Translations under genes and position numbers: made by a program | Part shown: positions 21,308 to 32,282 of the stretch, one piece after another | Layout of the letters: every line of letters begins with the position of its first letter | How positions within the stretch are numbered: position 1 is the stretch's first letter | Assembly: GCF_036588685.1 (NCBI RefSeq) | Contig: NC_086373.1 | Span: 4,941,002 to 5,005,001, forward strand | DNA length: 64,000 nt | Direction of reading: 5' to 3' | DNA from: Mytilus trossulus | Lineage: Eukaryota; Mollusca; Bivalvia; Mytilida; Mytilidae | Notes under the pieces: generated by a model | Databases searched by the model: none | What the model was told of the DNA's origin: nothing | Seen by the model: only the letters and a program-made list of their open reading frames with translations

Positions 21308-21904
21308 ATGTCTGACGCACCAGCACCAGTAGTAAAGACCCCAGCTAAGTCACCAAAGAAGAAAGCTGCAGCTAAACCAAAGAAAGTAGCTACTCATCCA
21401 AAATACAGCGAGATGGTCGGAAAGGCTATATCTGCTTTGAAAGAGCGTGGAGGCTCCAGCCGTCAAGCCATCCTCAAGTATATCTTAGCAAACTTCAGCG
21501 TTGGTAGCGATGCAAAAACAGTCAACACTCACTTGAAGTTAGCTCTGAAATCAGGAGTGAAGAGCAATAGCTTGAAACAGTCGAAGGGTACCGGCGCTTC
21601 TGGAAGCTTTAAGATTGGGGAAGTAGCTAAACCAGCTAAGAAACCAGCAAAGAAAGTAGTTAAACCTAAAGCAGCCAAGCCAAAGAAGGCAAAGACACCT
21701 ACCAAAAAGACTGCCGCAAAGAAACCTGCAGCAAAGAAACCAGCAGGTGAAAAGAAAGCAGCTAAACCAAAAGCAAAGAAGCCAGCTGCAAAGAAACCTG
21801 CTGCAAAACCTGCTGCCAAATCTGCAAAGAAAGCCACAAAATCTCCCAAGAAGACAAAGGCTGCAGCTAAACCAAAGAAGGCAAAGACACCAAAGAAGAA
21901 GTAA
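21308..21904 (+). CDS. H1: Linker histone H1, block B1 copy 3
   Basis: Identical protein. Stem-loop 21938-21953; AATAAA at 22004-22009. Confidence 0.98.
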   Translation: MSDAPAPVVKTPAKSPKKKAAAKPKKVATHPKYSEMVGKAISALKERGGSSRQAILKYILANFSVGSDAKTVNTHLKLALKSGVKSNSLKQSKGTGASGSFKIGEVAKPAKKPAKKVVKPKAAKPKKAKTPTKKTAAKKPAAKKPAGEKKAAKPKAKKPAAKKPAAKPAAKSAKKATKSPKKTKAAAKPKKAKTPKKK

Positions 21905-22240
21905 ATGAAGGAAGCATGATGCTTTTAAAGCTTAAACAGCCCTTTTAAGGGCTACCAAAATTTTTCAAAAAGAATCTGAAATTGTTGCATGGTATTAGTC
22001 ACAAATAAAATATAAAGCTTGTCCCATTTTCTAAATCTCTCTTTCTTCTCTGCAATTTATTTCTATTATAAAGTCCATGTGAACTTGCTAAGTTTTACTA
22101 TCTTCCCCTCTGGATCGTGCAGTAAATATTTAGTTTTGCTTCTATCTTAAACCTGAAAAAAATCTTTTTTATACAAATTCTTGATCTGTTCAAAATTGCT
22201 ACTTCCTAACTTTATATATCAAAAATTTTAACACTTCTGT

Positions 22241-22360
22241 GTCTACGACCATATCACGTTGAAAACACCGGTTCTCGTCCGATCACCGAAGTTAAGCAAC
22301 GTCGAGCCCGGTTAGTACTTGGATGGGTGACCGCCTGGGAATACCGGGTGTTGTAGACAT
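22241..22360 (+). rRNA. 5S rRNA: 5S ribosomal RNA
   Basis: H1-proximal member of the pair following the H1 at 21308. Confidence 0.97.
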
Positions 22361-22503
22361 TTTTTTGTGTTCTTATAATTTTGCATTTCTATCAAACATA
22401 TAATTAATGTAAAGTTTTGCTTCTCAAAAAAATTATTATATATAAATGTTTGTCAAAAATGCTACTACCCAACCTTATATATCAAAAAATTTAACACTTC
22501 TGT

Positions 22504-22623
22504 GTCTACGACCATATCACGTTGAAAACACCGGTTCTCGTCCGATCACCGAAGTTAAGCAACGTCGAGCCCGGTTAGTACTTGGATGGGTGACCGCCTG
22601 GGAATACCGGGTGTTGTAGACAT
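22504..22623 (+). rRNA. 5S rRNA: 5S ribosomal RNA
   Basis: Distal member of the pair following the H1 at 21308. Confidence 0.97.
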
Positions 22624-23667
22624 TTTTTTTACGTATAATTTTGTATTCCTACCAAACATAATGGTTCAATATTTTTTTTACTAATTTATTTGGATGTAAT
22701 ATTCAATGTATTTAGCTATCGAATGAAGAAAACAGAAAATAAATCATTCATAAATTTATTTGGTTTTCAATACCCATCTGCATGTTGAAATATTTTTAAG
22801 TGAAATACATGCACGTCAAGTTATATACACTTGAGAATTCCACTCCTTCCACATGCATGTGGCTATATATATATTTTTTTTTTAAATTAGGTCTTTGAAA
22901 GGTCGTCTGTGATCATATGGTATCCGCCATTTGTCGTCATTTGAAATCGCCTCTTTCTTTTTGACCAGGGCTTATATGATTCACATTTTTTTCTAAAAGG
23001 ATTCTAATTAGCAAAAATTCATTATAGCAAAAACAAATAATAAACAATAAATAATAATTATAGTTTGTAAAGTTCCAGTAAAAACTTCGAATATTTGAAA
23101 CGTCTTTCATCTCGGTCAAGGAAGTCCCGGTTTCGAAGTTTGCCATCTTTGTGTGCTTTCATATCGAAGGCAAAATCTAAATTTCTGGGAAGTCTCTTTA
23201 TTTCTGTGTATATCTGAAAGCAAAAACATATAAAGAAATGATTTTACTACAAATTCATATCATTTTTACGGCACAATCTAGTTTTTGTGAAATAATACAA
23301 CACGTTTTCTGATGAAGAATCGCACGAGTGAAATTGACAAGTTGTACATTAATCGTAAATATTTCTTCACTCGTGGTATCTTGTTTAATTCTTATGACAT
23401 ATTCTGAAAGATAAATTCCTGCTGAAAATTTTCGTGTATCATTTATATAACAAAAAGTACAATTTATTTGAAACAAATGATTAAAACTTGTCGAACAAGC
23501 ACACAGATTTTCTTGTCGATCTGTTTGAATTAGATTGTCATGAAAGTTTAAGGGTGCTCTCGTCGAGGTCCGCGTTAGTTTGATAATTACACACTGTCAG
23601 TGATTTTTGCATATCATTGTAATCTGTCGTTCATTCGCACACATCGTTCAACAACCAAAGCCGCAAA

Positions 23668-24264
23668 ATGTCTGACGCACCAGCACCAGTAGTAAAGACC
23701 CCAGCTAAGTCACCAAAGAAGAAAGCTGCAGCTAAACCAAAGAAAGTAGCTACTCATCCAAAATACAGCGAGATGGTCGGAAAGGCTATATCTGCTTTGA
23801 AAGAGCGTGGAGGCTCCAGCCGTCAAGCCATCCTCAAGTATATCTTAGCAAACTTCAGCGTTGGTAGCGATGCAAAAACAGTCAACACTCACTTGAAGTT
23901 AGCTCTGAAATCAGGAGTGAAGAGCAATAGCTTGAAACAGTCGAAGGGTACCGGCGCTTCTGGAAGCTTTAAGATTGGGGAAGTAGCTAAACCAGCTAAG
24001 AAACCAGCAAAGAAAGTAGTTAAACCTAAAGCAGCCAAGCCAAAGAAGGCAAAGACACCTACCAAAAAGACTGCCGCAAAGAAACCTGCAGCAAAGAAAC
24101 CAGCAGGTGAAAAGAAAGCAGCTAAACCAAAAGCAAAGAAGCCAGCTGCAAAGAAACCTGCTGCAAAACCTGCTGCCAAATCTGCAAAGAAAGCCACAAA
24201 ATCTCCCAAGAAGACAAAGGCTGCAGCTAAACCAAAGAAGGCAAAGACACCAAAGAAGAAGTAA
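23668..24264 (+). CDS. H1: Linker histone H1, block B1 copy 4
   Basis: Identical protein. Stem-loop 24298-24313. Confidence 0.98.
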   Translation: MSDAPAPVVKTPAKSPKKKAAAKPKKVATHPKYSEMVGKAISALKERGGSSRQAILKYILANFSVGSDAKTVNTHLKLALKSGVKSNSLKQSKGTGASGSFKIGEVAKPAKKPAKKVVKPKAAKPKKAKTPTKKTAAKKPAAKKPAGEKKAAKPKAKKPAAKKPAAKPAAKSAKKATKSPKKTKAAAKPKKAKTPKKK

Positions 24265-24600
24265 ATGAAGGAAGCATGATGCTTTTAAAGCTTAAACAGC
24301 CCTTTTAAGGGCTACCAAAATTTTTCAAAAAGAATCTGAAATTGTTGCATGGTATTAGTCACAAATAAAATATAAAGCTTGTCCCATTTTCTAAATCTCT
24401 CTTTCTTCTCTGCAATTTATTTCTATTATAAAGTCCATGTGAACTTGCTAAGTTTTACTATCTTCCCCTCTGGATCGTGCAGTAAATATTTAGTTTTGCT
24501 TCTATCTTAAACCTGAAAAAAATCTTTTTTATACAAATTCTTGATCTGTTCAAAATTGCTACTTCCTAACTTTATATATCAAAAATTTTAACACTTCTGT

Positions 24601-24720
24601 GTCTACGACCATATCACGTTGAAAACACCGGTTCTCGTCCGATCACCGAAGTTAAGCAACGTCGAGCCCGGTTAGTACTTGGATGGGTGACCGCCTGGGA
24701 ATACCGGGTGTTGTAGACAT
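24601..24720 (+). rRNA. 5S rRNA: 5S ribosomal RNA
   Basis: H1-proximal member of the pair following the H1 at 23668. Confidence 0.97.
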
Positions 24721-24863
24721 TTTTTTGTGTTCTTATAATTTTGCATTTCTATCAAACATATAATTAATGTAAAGTTTTGCTTCTCAAAAAAATTATTATA
24801 TATAAATGTTTGTCAAAAATGCTACTACCCAACCTTATATATCAAAAAATTTAACACTTCTGT

Positions 24864-24983
24864 GTCTACGACCATATCACGTTGAAAACACCGGTTCTCG
24901 TCCGATCACCGAAGTTAAGCAACGTCGAGCCCGGTTAGTACTTGGATGGGTGACCGCCTGGGAATACCGGGTGTTGTAGACAT
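24864..24983 (+). rRNA. 5S rRNA: 5S ribosomal RNA
   Basis: Distal member of the pair following the H1 at 23668; last 5S before the LINE. Confidence 0.97.
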
Positions 24984-26027
24984 TTTTTTTACGTATAATT
25001 TTGTATTCCTACCAAACATAATGGTTCAATATTTTTTTTACTAATTTATTTGGATGTAATATTCAATGTATTTAGCTATCGAATGAAGAAAACAGAAAAT
25101 AAATCATTCATAAATTTATTTGGTTTTCAATACCCATCTGCATGTTGAAATATTTTTAAGTGAAATACATGCACGTCAAGTTATATACACTTGAGAATTC
25201 CACTCCTTCCACATGCATGTGGCTATATATATATTTTTTTTTTAAATTAGGTCTTTGAAAGGTCGTCTGTGATCATATGGTATCCGCCATTTGTCGTCAT
25301 TTGAAATCGCCTCTTTCTTTTTGACCAGGGCTTATATGATTCACATTTTTTTCTAAAAGGATTCTAATTAGCAAAAATTCATTATAGCAAAAACAAATAA
25401 TAAACAATAAATAATAATTATAGTTTGTAAAGTTCCAGTAAAAACTTCGAATATTTGAAACGTCTTTCATCTCGGTCAAGGAAGTCCCGGTTTCGAAGTT
25501 TGCCATCTTTGTGTGCTTTCATATCGAAGGCAAAATCTAAATTTCTGGGAAGTCTCTTTATTTCTGTGTATATCTGAAAGCAAAAACATATAAAGAAATG
25601 ATTTTACTACAAATTCATATCATTTTTACGGCACAATCTAGTTTTTGTGAAATAATACAACACGTTTTCTGATGAAGAATCGCACGAGTGAAATTGACAA
25701 GTTGTACATTAATCGTAAATATTTCTTCACTCGTGGTATCTTGTTTAATTCTTATGACATATTCTGAAAGATAAATTCCTGCTGAAAATTTTCGTGTATC
25801 ATTTATATAACAAAAAGTACAATTTATTTGAAACAAATGATTAAAACTTGTCGAACAAGCACACAGATTTTCTTGTCGATCTGTTTGAATTAGATTGTCA
25901 TGAAAGTTTAAGGGTGCTCTCGTCGAGGTCCGCGTTAGTTTGATAATTACACACTGTCAGTGATTTTTGCATATCATTGTAATCTGTCGTTCATTCGCAC
26001 ACATCGTTCAACAACCAAAGCCGCAAA

Positions 26028-26531
26028 ATGTCTGACGCACCAGCACCAGTAGTAAAGACCCCAGCTAAGTCACCAAAGAAGAAAGCTGCAGCTAAACCAA
26101 AGAAAGTAGCTACTCATCCAAAATACAGCGAGATGGTCGGAAAGGCTATATCTGCTTTGAAAGAGCGTGGAGGCTCCAGCCGTCAAGCCATCCTCAAGTA
26201 TATCTTAGCAAACTTCAGCGTTGGTAGCGATGCAAAAACAGTCAACACTCACTTGAAGTTAGCTCTGAAATCAGGAGTGAAGAGCAATAGCTTGAAACAG
26301 TCGAAGGGTACCGGCGCTTCTGGAAGCTTTAAGATTGGGGAAGTAGCTAAACCAGCTAAGAAACCAGCAAAGAAAGTAGTTAAACCTAAAGCAGCCAAGC
26401 CAAAGAAGGCAAAGACACCTACCAAAAAGACTGCCGCAAAGAAACCTGCAGCAAAGAAACCAGCAGGTGAAAAGAAAGTAGTAGATCCTCGATGTGGGGG
26501 TCTAGCACAACAGATAGCAATGGTAACATAA
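26028..26531 (+). pseudogene. H1: Linker histone H1 truncated by LINE, short chimeric tail
   Basis: The first 150 residues equal intact H1, including the whole globular domain and about a third of the basic tail. At 26480 the sequence switches to LINE ORF2 DNA, adding 17 unrelated residues (VVDPRCGGLAQQIAMVT) in the H1 frame before a stop. The histone stem-loop and the two 5S genes of this unit are gone. The promoter and coding start are intact, so a shortened H1 with a read-through LINE transcript is conceivable, but there is no evidence it is made. Confidence 0.93.
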
Positions 26532-29500
26532 TTGAAAAAGTCATAGACCAAAATAACATGATAATTTTAAACGACGGTACAGGAACATATCAAACTGTAA
26601 CAGGCAACCGAACACAAATAGATCTAACATTAGTCTCCGCATCTTTAGCCAATGACAGTCAATGGTCAGTTTTAGATGAGCAACTAGGTTCTGATCACTT
26701 CCCAGTACTCACCGTGTTAAATGCAAAACCGGTTAAAAATAAAGTCTGCACTCCACAAAGGTGGGTGTACGATAAAGCCGACTGGCACAGGTTCACTACC
26801 CTTTGTAACGAAATAAATATAGATAATATAAAACATGACGATATTGAAATCTTTAATCAAAATCTTTGTGAAGTGGTGACTAAAATCGCAGATGAAACAA
26901 TCCCGAAAACTAGTGGTACTATACATACAAGAAAAAACTGTCCCTGGTGGAACGATGATTGTACGAATGCCAAAAAAAATAAGCGTCATAAACATAGGGT
27001 ATATGATAAATCAAAATCAGAAGAAAATCATGAATTATATAAAACTGCAGTCAAGGAGTTTAAACGTGTCACAGATAAGGCAAAAACTGACTACTGGCAA
27101 AATTTCTGTGACAAACTAAACTATAAAACTAACGTAAAAACAGTTTGGAACACAGTTAAAGGTCTTAAAGGGGTCTTAAAGGGGCAAAATCATCCACCCT
27201 ACCTACACTTATTAATGACACCAAACAAGCGGTATCTAATGTAGATAAAGCAAACATGCTCGCCGGAACTTTTGCAGAAGCATCCAGTGACAATAACTTA
27301 GATCCCAAATTCAGAACTCATAAATTAAAAACCGAAATAGAAAATCCGATTAATAGGGATGATGATGAGCAACATAATAGGTCAAAATTTAATATACCAT
27401 TCAACAAAAACGAACTTTATAAGGTGCTTAAGACCAAAAAGACAACTGCGCCCGGTGATGACCGTATAACATATGAAATGTTCAAGCATATGCCTGAAAG
27501 TATGATCGATATTATGTTACAATTAATTAATAAAGTGTGGGTAACTGGTCAACTTCCCCACAGCTGGAAACATGCAAATGTAATCCCTATACTAAAACCT
27601 AATAAAAATAAATCTGACCCTAAATCCTACAGACCGATTTCTCTTACATCAAATTTTTGTAAACTAATGGAAAGCATGGTTAATGTTAGACTTAAACATC
27701 TTCTAACGGAGAAAAATATAATAAATGAAACACAAAGTGGGTTCCGTGAAGGCCGCTCCACATTAGACCACTTACTGCGACTTGAGACAGACATTAAAAA
27801 AGCTAAAGTTCGTAAACAATTTCTACTAGCCATATTTCTCGATATTGAAAAGGCATTTGACTTAGTATGGCGTTTTGGTCTATTAAAAAAGTGCAAAGAT
27901 TACGGTATAAATGGGAGATTATTTAACTTCATAAAAGACTTTCTGCAAGATAGAAAAATTCAAGTTAAAGTAAATCAAGAATCCTCAGACGAATATGATC
28001 TTAACAATGGTATCCCGCAAGGTAGTGTCATCAGTCCCACATTATTTAACATCATGATTAATGATCTAGTAGGTCTGGCAAAAAACCCGCAGTTATGTCA
28101 CAATTTGCTGACGACAGTGCAATGTGGTACCGAGGTGGAAATATTAAACATTTAACAAAAAAAATGCAAGAAACCCTTAATAATATAAGTGCATGGTCTA
28201 AAAAATGGGGTTTTAAGATATCTAAAACCAAAACGATAGGAGTAATATTTGGAGATCGTCATGTTTATTCAGTTAACCTAATGCTAGATAACGAACCAAT
28301 CAAATTCCAGAATCATGTCAAGTTTCTTGGTCTCATATTTGATAGAAAGCTAACATGGAATAAACACGTAAACTATTTACTAGAAAGATCTAAAGCAATA
28401 TTAAACGTTCTAAGGTATGTTCAAGCAAATAATTATGGCATGGGTACTGATTCTCTTCTCATGCTATATAAATCTCTTCTTAGATCGGTACTTGACTATG
28501 GATGTCAAGCGTTTAATTCAGCATCTATAACTGTAAAATCTAAATTAGATATAATACAAGCTAAAGCTCTTCGCATAGTGTTAGGGGCCCATAAATCGAC
28601 CCCGTTAGAAACAATACTAGCCGAGTCTGGCGAAATGCCATTACAATTAAGAAGGGACCACCTTTCTCTTAAATATTATGCTCGTACTAAACAAAATCCA
28701 TCAAATCCAGCCAATGAATTAGTAGATGACTGTATTGAATATCAAATTTATAATCATAAATGGAATGACCATAACATACCTTACGGATTCAGAGTCCAAA
28801 ATCTACTTAAAGATAACGAACTAGACAAAATAAAGTTGGTTACTAAAAATATTCAAGATCCACCTCCATGGATAATAGGTCAAGCTAAAACATCCAGTAA
28901 CATAAAAAACAGCCTCAGTAAAAAAGAAAATCCGCATATCATTAAGACTAAAGCGTTAGAGTACATCGACAATGCATATAAAAATCATTTAAAAATTTAC
29001 ACCGATGGCTCAAAAGACCCAGCTTCGGGTAAAACTGGATATGCTTTTCTAATCCCATCAAAGTTGATTGCAAGCTATAAACGAACGTCAGACAATCTTT
29101 CCGTGTACACCACAGAAATGACGGCCATATATCAATCATTAAAGTGGGTATTCTCCAATCAACAGCCAGGGCAAAAAGTTGTTATTCTAACTGATTCATA
29201 TAGTGCAATCCAATCTATAAATAATAATGCATCAAGTAGACCCGATATCCTAGAACCAATTCAAATACTGGCTTGTCGTCTAAAACAAAAAAATATAGAA
29301 GTAACCATAGAATGGATACCAGCGCATGTTGGTATCCTAGGTAATGAACAGGTTGACAAACTAGCTAAATTAGCACTAAGTAATGATAAGATTGACCTTA
29401 ACTTGAGTCTTAGTGCAAACGAATTCATTGCAATAACAACAGCATTATATAAGAAAAAGTGGCAAGCTAGATGGGATAACACATGCTCCATATGGAGTCG

Positions 29501-29861
29501 TTCTATAAATACTGCAGTAAATAAAAAACCCAACTTTTATCAAGGTAATCGATTTCATGCAAAAACAATAACTAGACTTAGGTTGGGCACTACTTTATTA
29601 CCTGGGCAACTAGGCCAGTACATACGCAATGTCTCACCAATATGCAATACATGCGGCATTAAAGAGGATATAGAACACGTACTAGTAAACTGTATTAATC
29701 ATTCACAAGCGAGACAAAATTTGCAATCAAACTTGGACAAGGTTCAAATACAAAATATTAATACCAAAATATTACTAGATCCTCCTAAAGACAAACAACA
29801 ATATGTCTGGTCGTGCTTGGTACAATATTTAACAGAAATTGATTATCATAAATTTATATAA
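26480..29861 (+). pseudogene. LINE ORF2 fragment: partial endonuclease, reverse transcriptase, RNase H, two frameshifts
   Basis: Three open stretches in successive frames. 26480 to about 27170 holds the C-terminal endonuclease half with GSDHFPVL. From about 27184 to 28090 lies most of the reverse transcriptase, with SYRPISLTSNFCK, FLDIEKAFDLVW and GIPQGSVISPTLFNIM. 28095-29861 carries SQFADDSAMW, RNase H (KIYTDGSKDP, TEMTAIY, VILTDSYSAI, EWIPAHVGILGNEQVD) and a C-terminal CNTCGIKEDIEHVLVNC. The first frame change coincides with an 11-bp tandem duplication at 27162-27183, the second with a net one-base loss near 28090-28097. The catalytic aspartates are present, but the copy cannot make one protein. 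It is a different family from the LINE at the left edge, though of similar domain order. Confidence 0.9.
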
Positions 29862-29910
29862 GTATATATATATAAAAAAACAGTCATAGAAATAAAATAA
29901 TTAAAATACA

Positions 29911-30207
29911 CTGCAAGAGTTATCCGGGTCAGTGACTCAGAAATGGAGTCAGGCCGTAACCGGCAGTCAAAAACTAAATCTTCACTTCAAATACAGTACG
30001 TACTAAAGAAAAAAAGATCGTTAAGAAGACCAGCTACGCTGCAAGAGTTATCCGGGGTCAGTGACTCAGAAATGGAGTCAGGCCATAACCGGCAGTACAG
30101 ATGGATCTTCAAGACGACTTACCACAGCATCATTAAAGGGGCAAAACACACTGCAAGAGTTATCCAGGTCAGTGACTCAGAAATGGAGTCAGGCCATAAC
30201 CGGCAGT
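29911..30207 (+). repeat. Three dispersed copies of a 57-bp motif in the LINE 3' region
   Basis: Copies at 29911-29967, 30039-30096 and 30151-30207 all run from CTGCAAGAGTTATCC to TAACCGGCAGT and differ at about three positions, with one extra G in the middle copy. Each contains the inverted repeat GACTC-N7-GAGTC. Unrelated DNA of 54-71 bp separates them. An open frame crosses all three (SDSEMESG repeated), but lies beyond the ORF2 stop, so coding is doubtful. Possibly RNA structures recognised by the element's reverse transcriptase. Confidence 0.85.
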
Positions 30208-30209
30208 AA

Positions 30210-31286
30210 AAACTAAATCTTTAAGACAAATAAAATCCAATTTAAATATGATTAAAAAAAAAAAAAATAAAAAAAAAAATAATAAAAATTAATCATTTGA
30301 AATAACTTAACATATTTAGAATTAAATAAAAAGAATGTAGGGATAAGTTAATTAAACTATTAGAATTATGCTAACTAAACAAGAACGCACGATAACCTTT
30401 GTTTTTTTTTTTTTCCAAATTCGCGGCACCCTAAATTATTTTTGTTTCTACTTTTGGTCATTATATAAATTTTTCATGTCATTAAGCCGCAAGTCAAATC
30501 TAAGACTTAAAAAATGGTACTTCGCAAGATCTGGTTTGCGCTAATCCAGTTTTAATTAGCGTGGGGCACTGTCTTCCTGCGGATAAGTGTTCCAGTGTAC
30601 TAGCACTCTAAAGTCCTGCAACTACGGTAGGCTAGCACAAAGCAGTCAAAATTTACATACACCCTTTGGTTTTTTATTTATTTTATTTTATTTTATTTCA
30701 CTTTTCATTTTTCTAGTACATACAAAACATCCCACTAAATATTTTTGCAAAACTCACATTCACAAATTTAGGCTTATTGTGGTTTATACATAATATTTGG
30801 CATATAAATTCACATACACAATTTGGCATATCAAAATTATCCGCTCTTTACTTGGCTGCTGGTGTACCAGGACAACGTTGCTGCCGTTCACTGCTGTTTG
30901 CTTGGCCAAGCTTTCCTCCTGTTCCTACTTCCGGTGGCTCCGTGTTTAATAATTATTTATTTATTTTGTTTTACTTTATTTTTATTTTTATACAAAATTA
31001 TCTCTATATTATTTTATTATATTTATTTTTATATTCTTTTATTATTTTTTATTATTTTATTATTTACTTAATCTTAAAACTTTTATTTTTTTTATTCATT
31101 TATTTATCCAAATTTTTGCTTTTTAAATTTTTTGTTTTTATTAAACTTTCTTATTATTCTAAATTATTTAAATTACCACATGGTAAAAATATAAATTATT
31201 TAATGCCCAAAAAGGCGCAAGCCAGGGCCGACCGTGCAAGGGCTGTATAGCCAGTCAAGGTCGTTAAAAACTTCCATTTGTTGTTG
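30210..31286 (+). other. AT-rich, low-complexity 3' region, unassigned
   Basis: Contains A-rich runs (about 30254-30290), T runs (about 30400-30415) and a long T/A stretch from about 30950 to 31200. A less biased segment (about 30530-30660 and 30840-30945) and a closing G/C-richer piece (31205-31260) have no recognisable protein. Open frames here are lysine/phenylalanine-poor leucine-type translations of T-rich DNA and look spurious. Most simply the long 3' UTR of the LINE, or a second inserted fragment. Confidence 0.5.
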
Positions 31287-31349
31287 TTTTGCATATCATT
31301 GTAATCTGTCGTTCATTCGCACACATCGTTCAACAACCAAAGCCGCAAA

Positions 31350-31946
31350 ATGTCTGACGCACCAGCACCAGTAGTAAAGACCCCAGCTAAGTCACCAAAG
31401 AAGAAAGCTGCAGCTAAACCAAAGAAAGTAGCTACTCATCCAAAATACAGCGAGATGGTCGGAAAGGCTATATCTGCTTTGAAAGAGCGTGGAGGCTCCA
31501 GCCGTCAAGCCATCCTCAAGTATATCTTAGCAAACTTCAGCGTTGGTAGCGATGCAAAAACAGTCAACACTCACTTGAAGTTAGCTCTGAAATCAGGAGT
31601 GAAGAGCAATAGCTTGAAACAGTCGAAGGGTACCGGCGCTTCTGGAAGCTTTAAGATTGGGGAAGTAGCTAAACCAGCTAAGAAACCAGCAAAGAAAGTA
31701 GTTAAACCTAAAGCAGCCAAGCCAAAGAAGGCAAAGACACCTACCAAAAAGACTGCCGCAAAGAAACCTGCAGCAAAGAAACCAGCAGGTGAAAAGAAAG
31801 CAGCTAAACCAAAAGCAAAGAAGCCAGCTGCAAAGAAACCTGCTGCAAAACCTGCTGCCAAATCTGCAAAGAAAGCCACAAAATCTCCCAAGAAGACAAA
31901 GGCTGCAGCTAAACCAAAGAAGGCAAAGACACCAAAGAAGAAGTAA
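31350..31946 (+). CDS. H1: Linker histone H1, first copy after the LINE
   Basis: Identical protein. Stem-loop 31980-31995. Only about 63 bp of native upstream sequence remains (cap-like TCATTCG and TTTTGCATATC), after which LINE DNA begins, so upstream promoter elements and the divergent open frame are absent from this copy. Confidence 0.98.
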   Translation: MSDAPAPVVKTPAKSPKKKAAAKPKKVATHPKYSEMVGKAISALKERGGSSRQAILKYILANFSVGSDAKTVNTHLKLALKSGVKSNSLKQSKGTGASGSFKIGEVAKPAKKPAKKVVKPKAAKPKKAKTPTKKTAAKKPAAKKPAGEKKAAKPKAKKPAAKKPAAKPAAKSAKKATKSPKKTKAAAKPKKAKTPKKK

Positions 31947-32282
31947 ATGAAGGAAGCATGATGCTTTTAAAGCTTAAACAGCCCTTTTAAGGGCTACCAA
32001 AATTTTTCAAAAAGAATCTGAAATTGTTGCATGGTATTAGTCACAAATAAAATATAAAGCTTGTCCCATTTTCTAAATCTCTCTTTCTTCTCTGCAATTT
32101 ATTTCTATTATAAAGTCCATGTGAACTTGCTAAGTTTTACTATCTTCCCCTCTGGATCGTGCAGTAAATATTTAGTTTTGCTTCTATCTTAAACCTGAAA
32201 AAAATCTTTTTTATACAAATTCTTGATCTGTTCAAAATTGCTACTTCCTAACTTTATATATCAAAAATTTTAACACTTCTGT

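Larger units (their letters stand above)
15900..26479 (+). repeat. Block B1: tandem H1 + two 5S units on plus, 2360-bp period
   Basis: H1 starts at 16595, 18948, 21308, 23668 and 26028. From 18948 the spacing is exactly 2360 bp. The first unit is shorter because of many one-base losses near the gap. The units after the first appear identical. The block ends inside the fifth H1, where a LINE begins. Confidence 0.95.
26480..31286 (+). mobile_element. 5'-truncated non-LTR retrotransposon inside the array
   Basis: Begins mid-endonuclease of ORF2 (at MWGSSTTDSNG, where the intact family has its GDFNA..LWG motif) and runs through reverse transcriptase, RNase H, a cysteine-histidine motif and a long 3' region ending in TTGTTGTTG against the H1 promoter at 31287. 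Truncation at the 5' end is usual for LINEs copied by target-primed reverse transcription. The array is not continuous across it: about 1.85 kb of unit is missing, so the insertion came with a deletion or later rearrangement. Whether 30250-31286 belongs to the same element is uncertain. Confidence 0.85.

Noticed and set aside
29943-30209. Open frame of 88 codons with SDSEMESG repeats after LINE ORF2
   Set aside because: It consists mainly of the three 57-bp motifs and lies past the last ORF2 domain; treated as repeats rather than a gene, though not excluded.
30587-31250. Open frames with apparent hydrophobic segments in the AT-rich tail
   Set aside because: The leucine/isoleucine/phenylalanine content comes from T-rich low-complexity DNA; no start context, domain or conservation supports a membrane protein.
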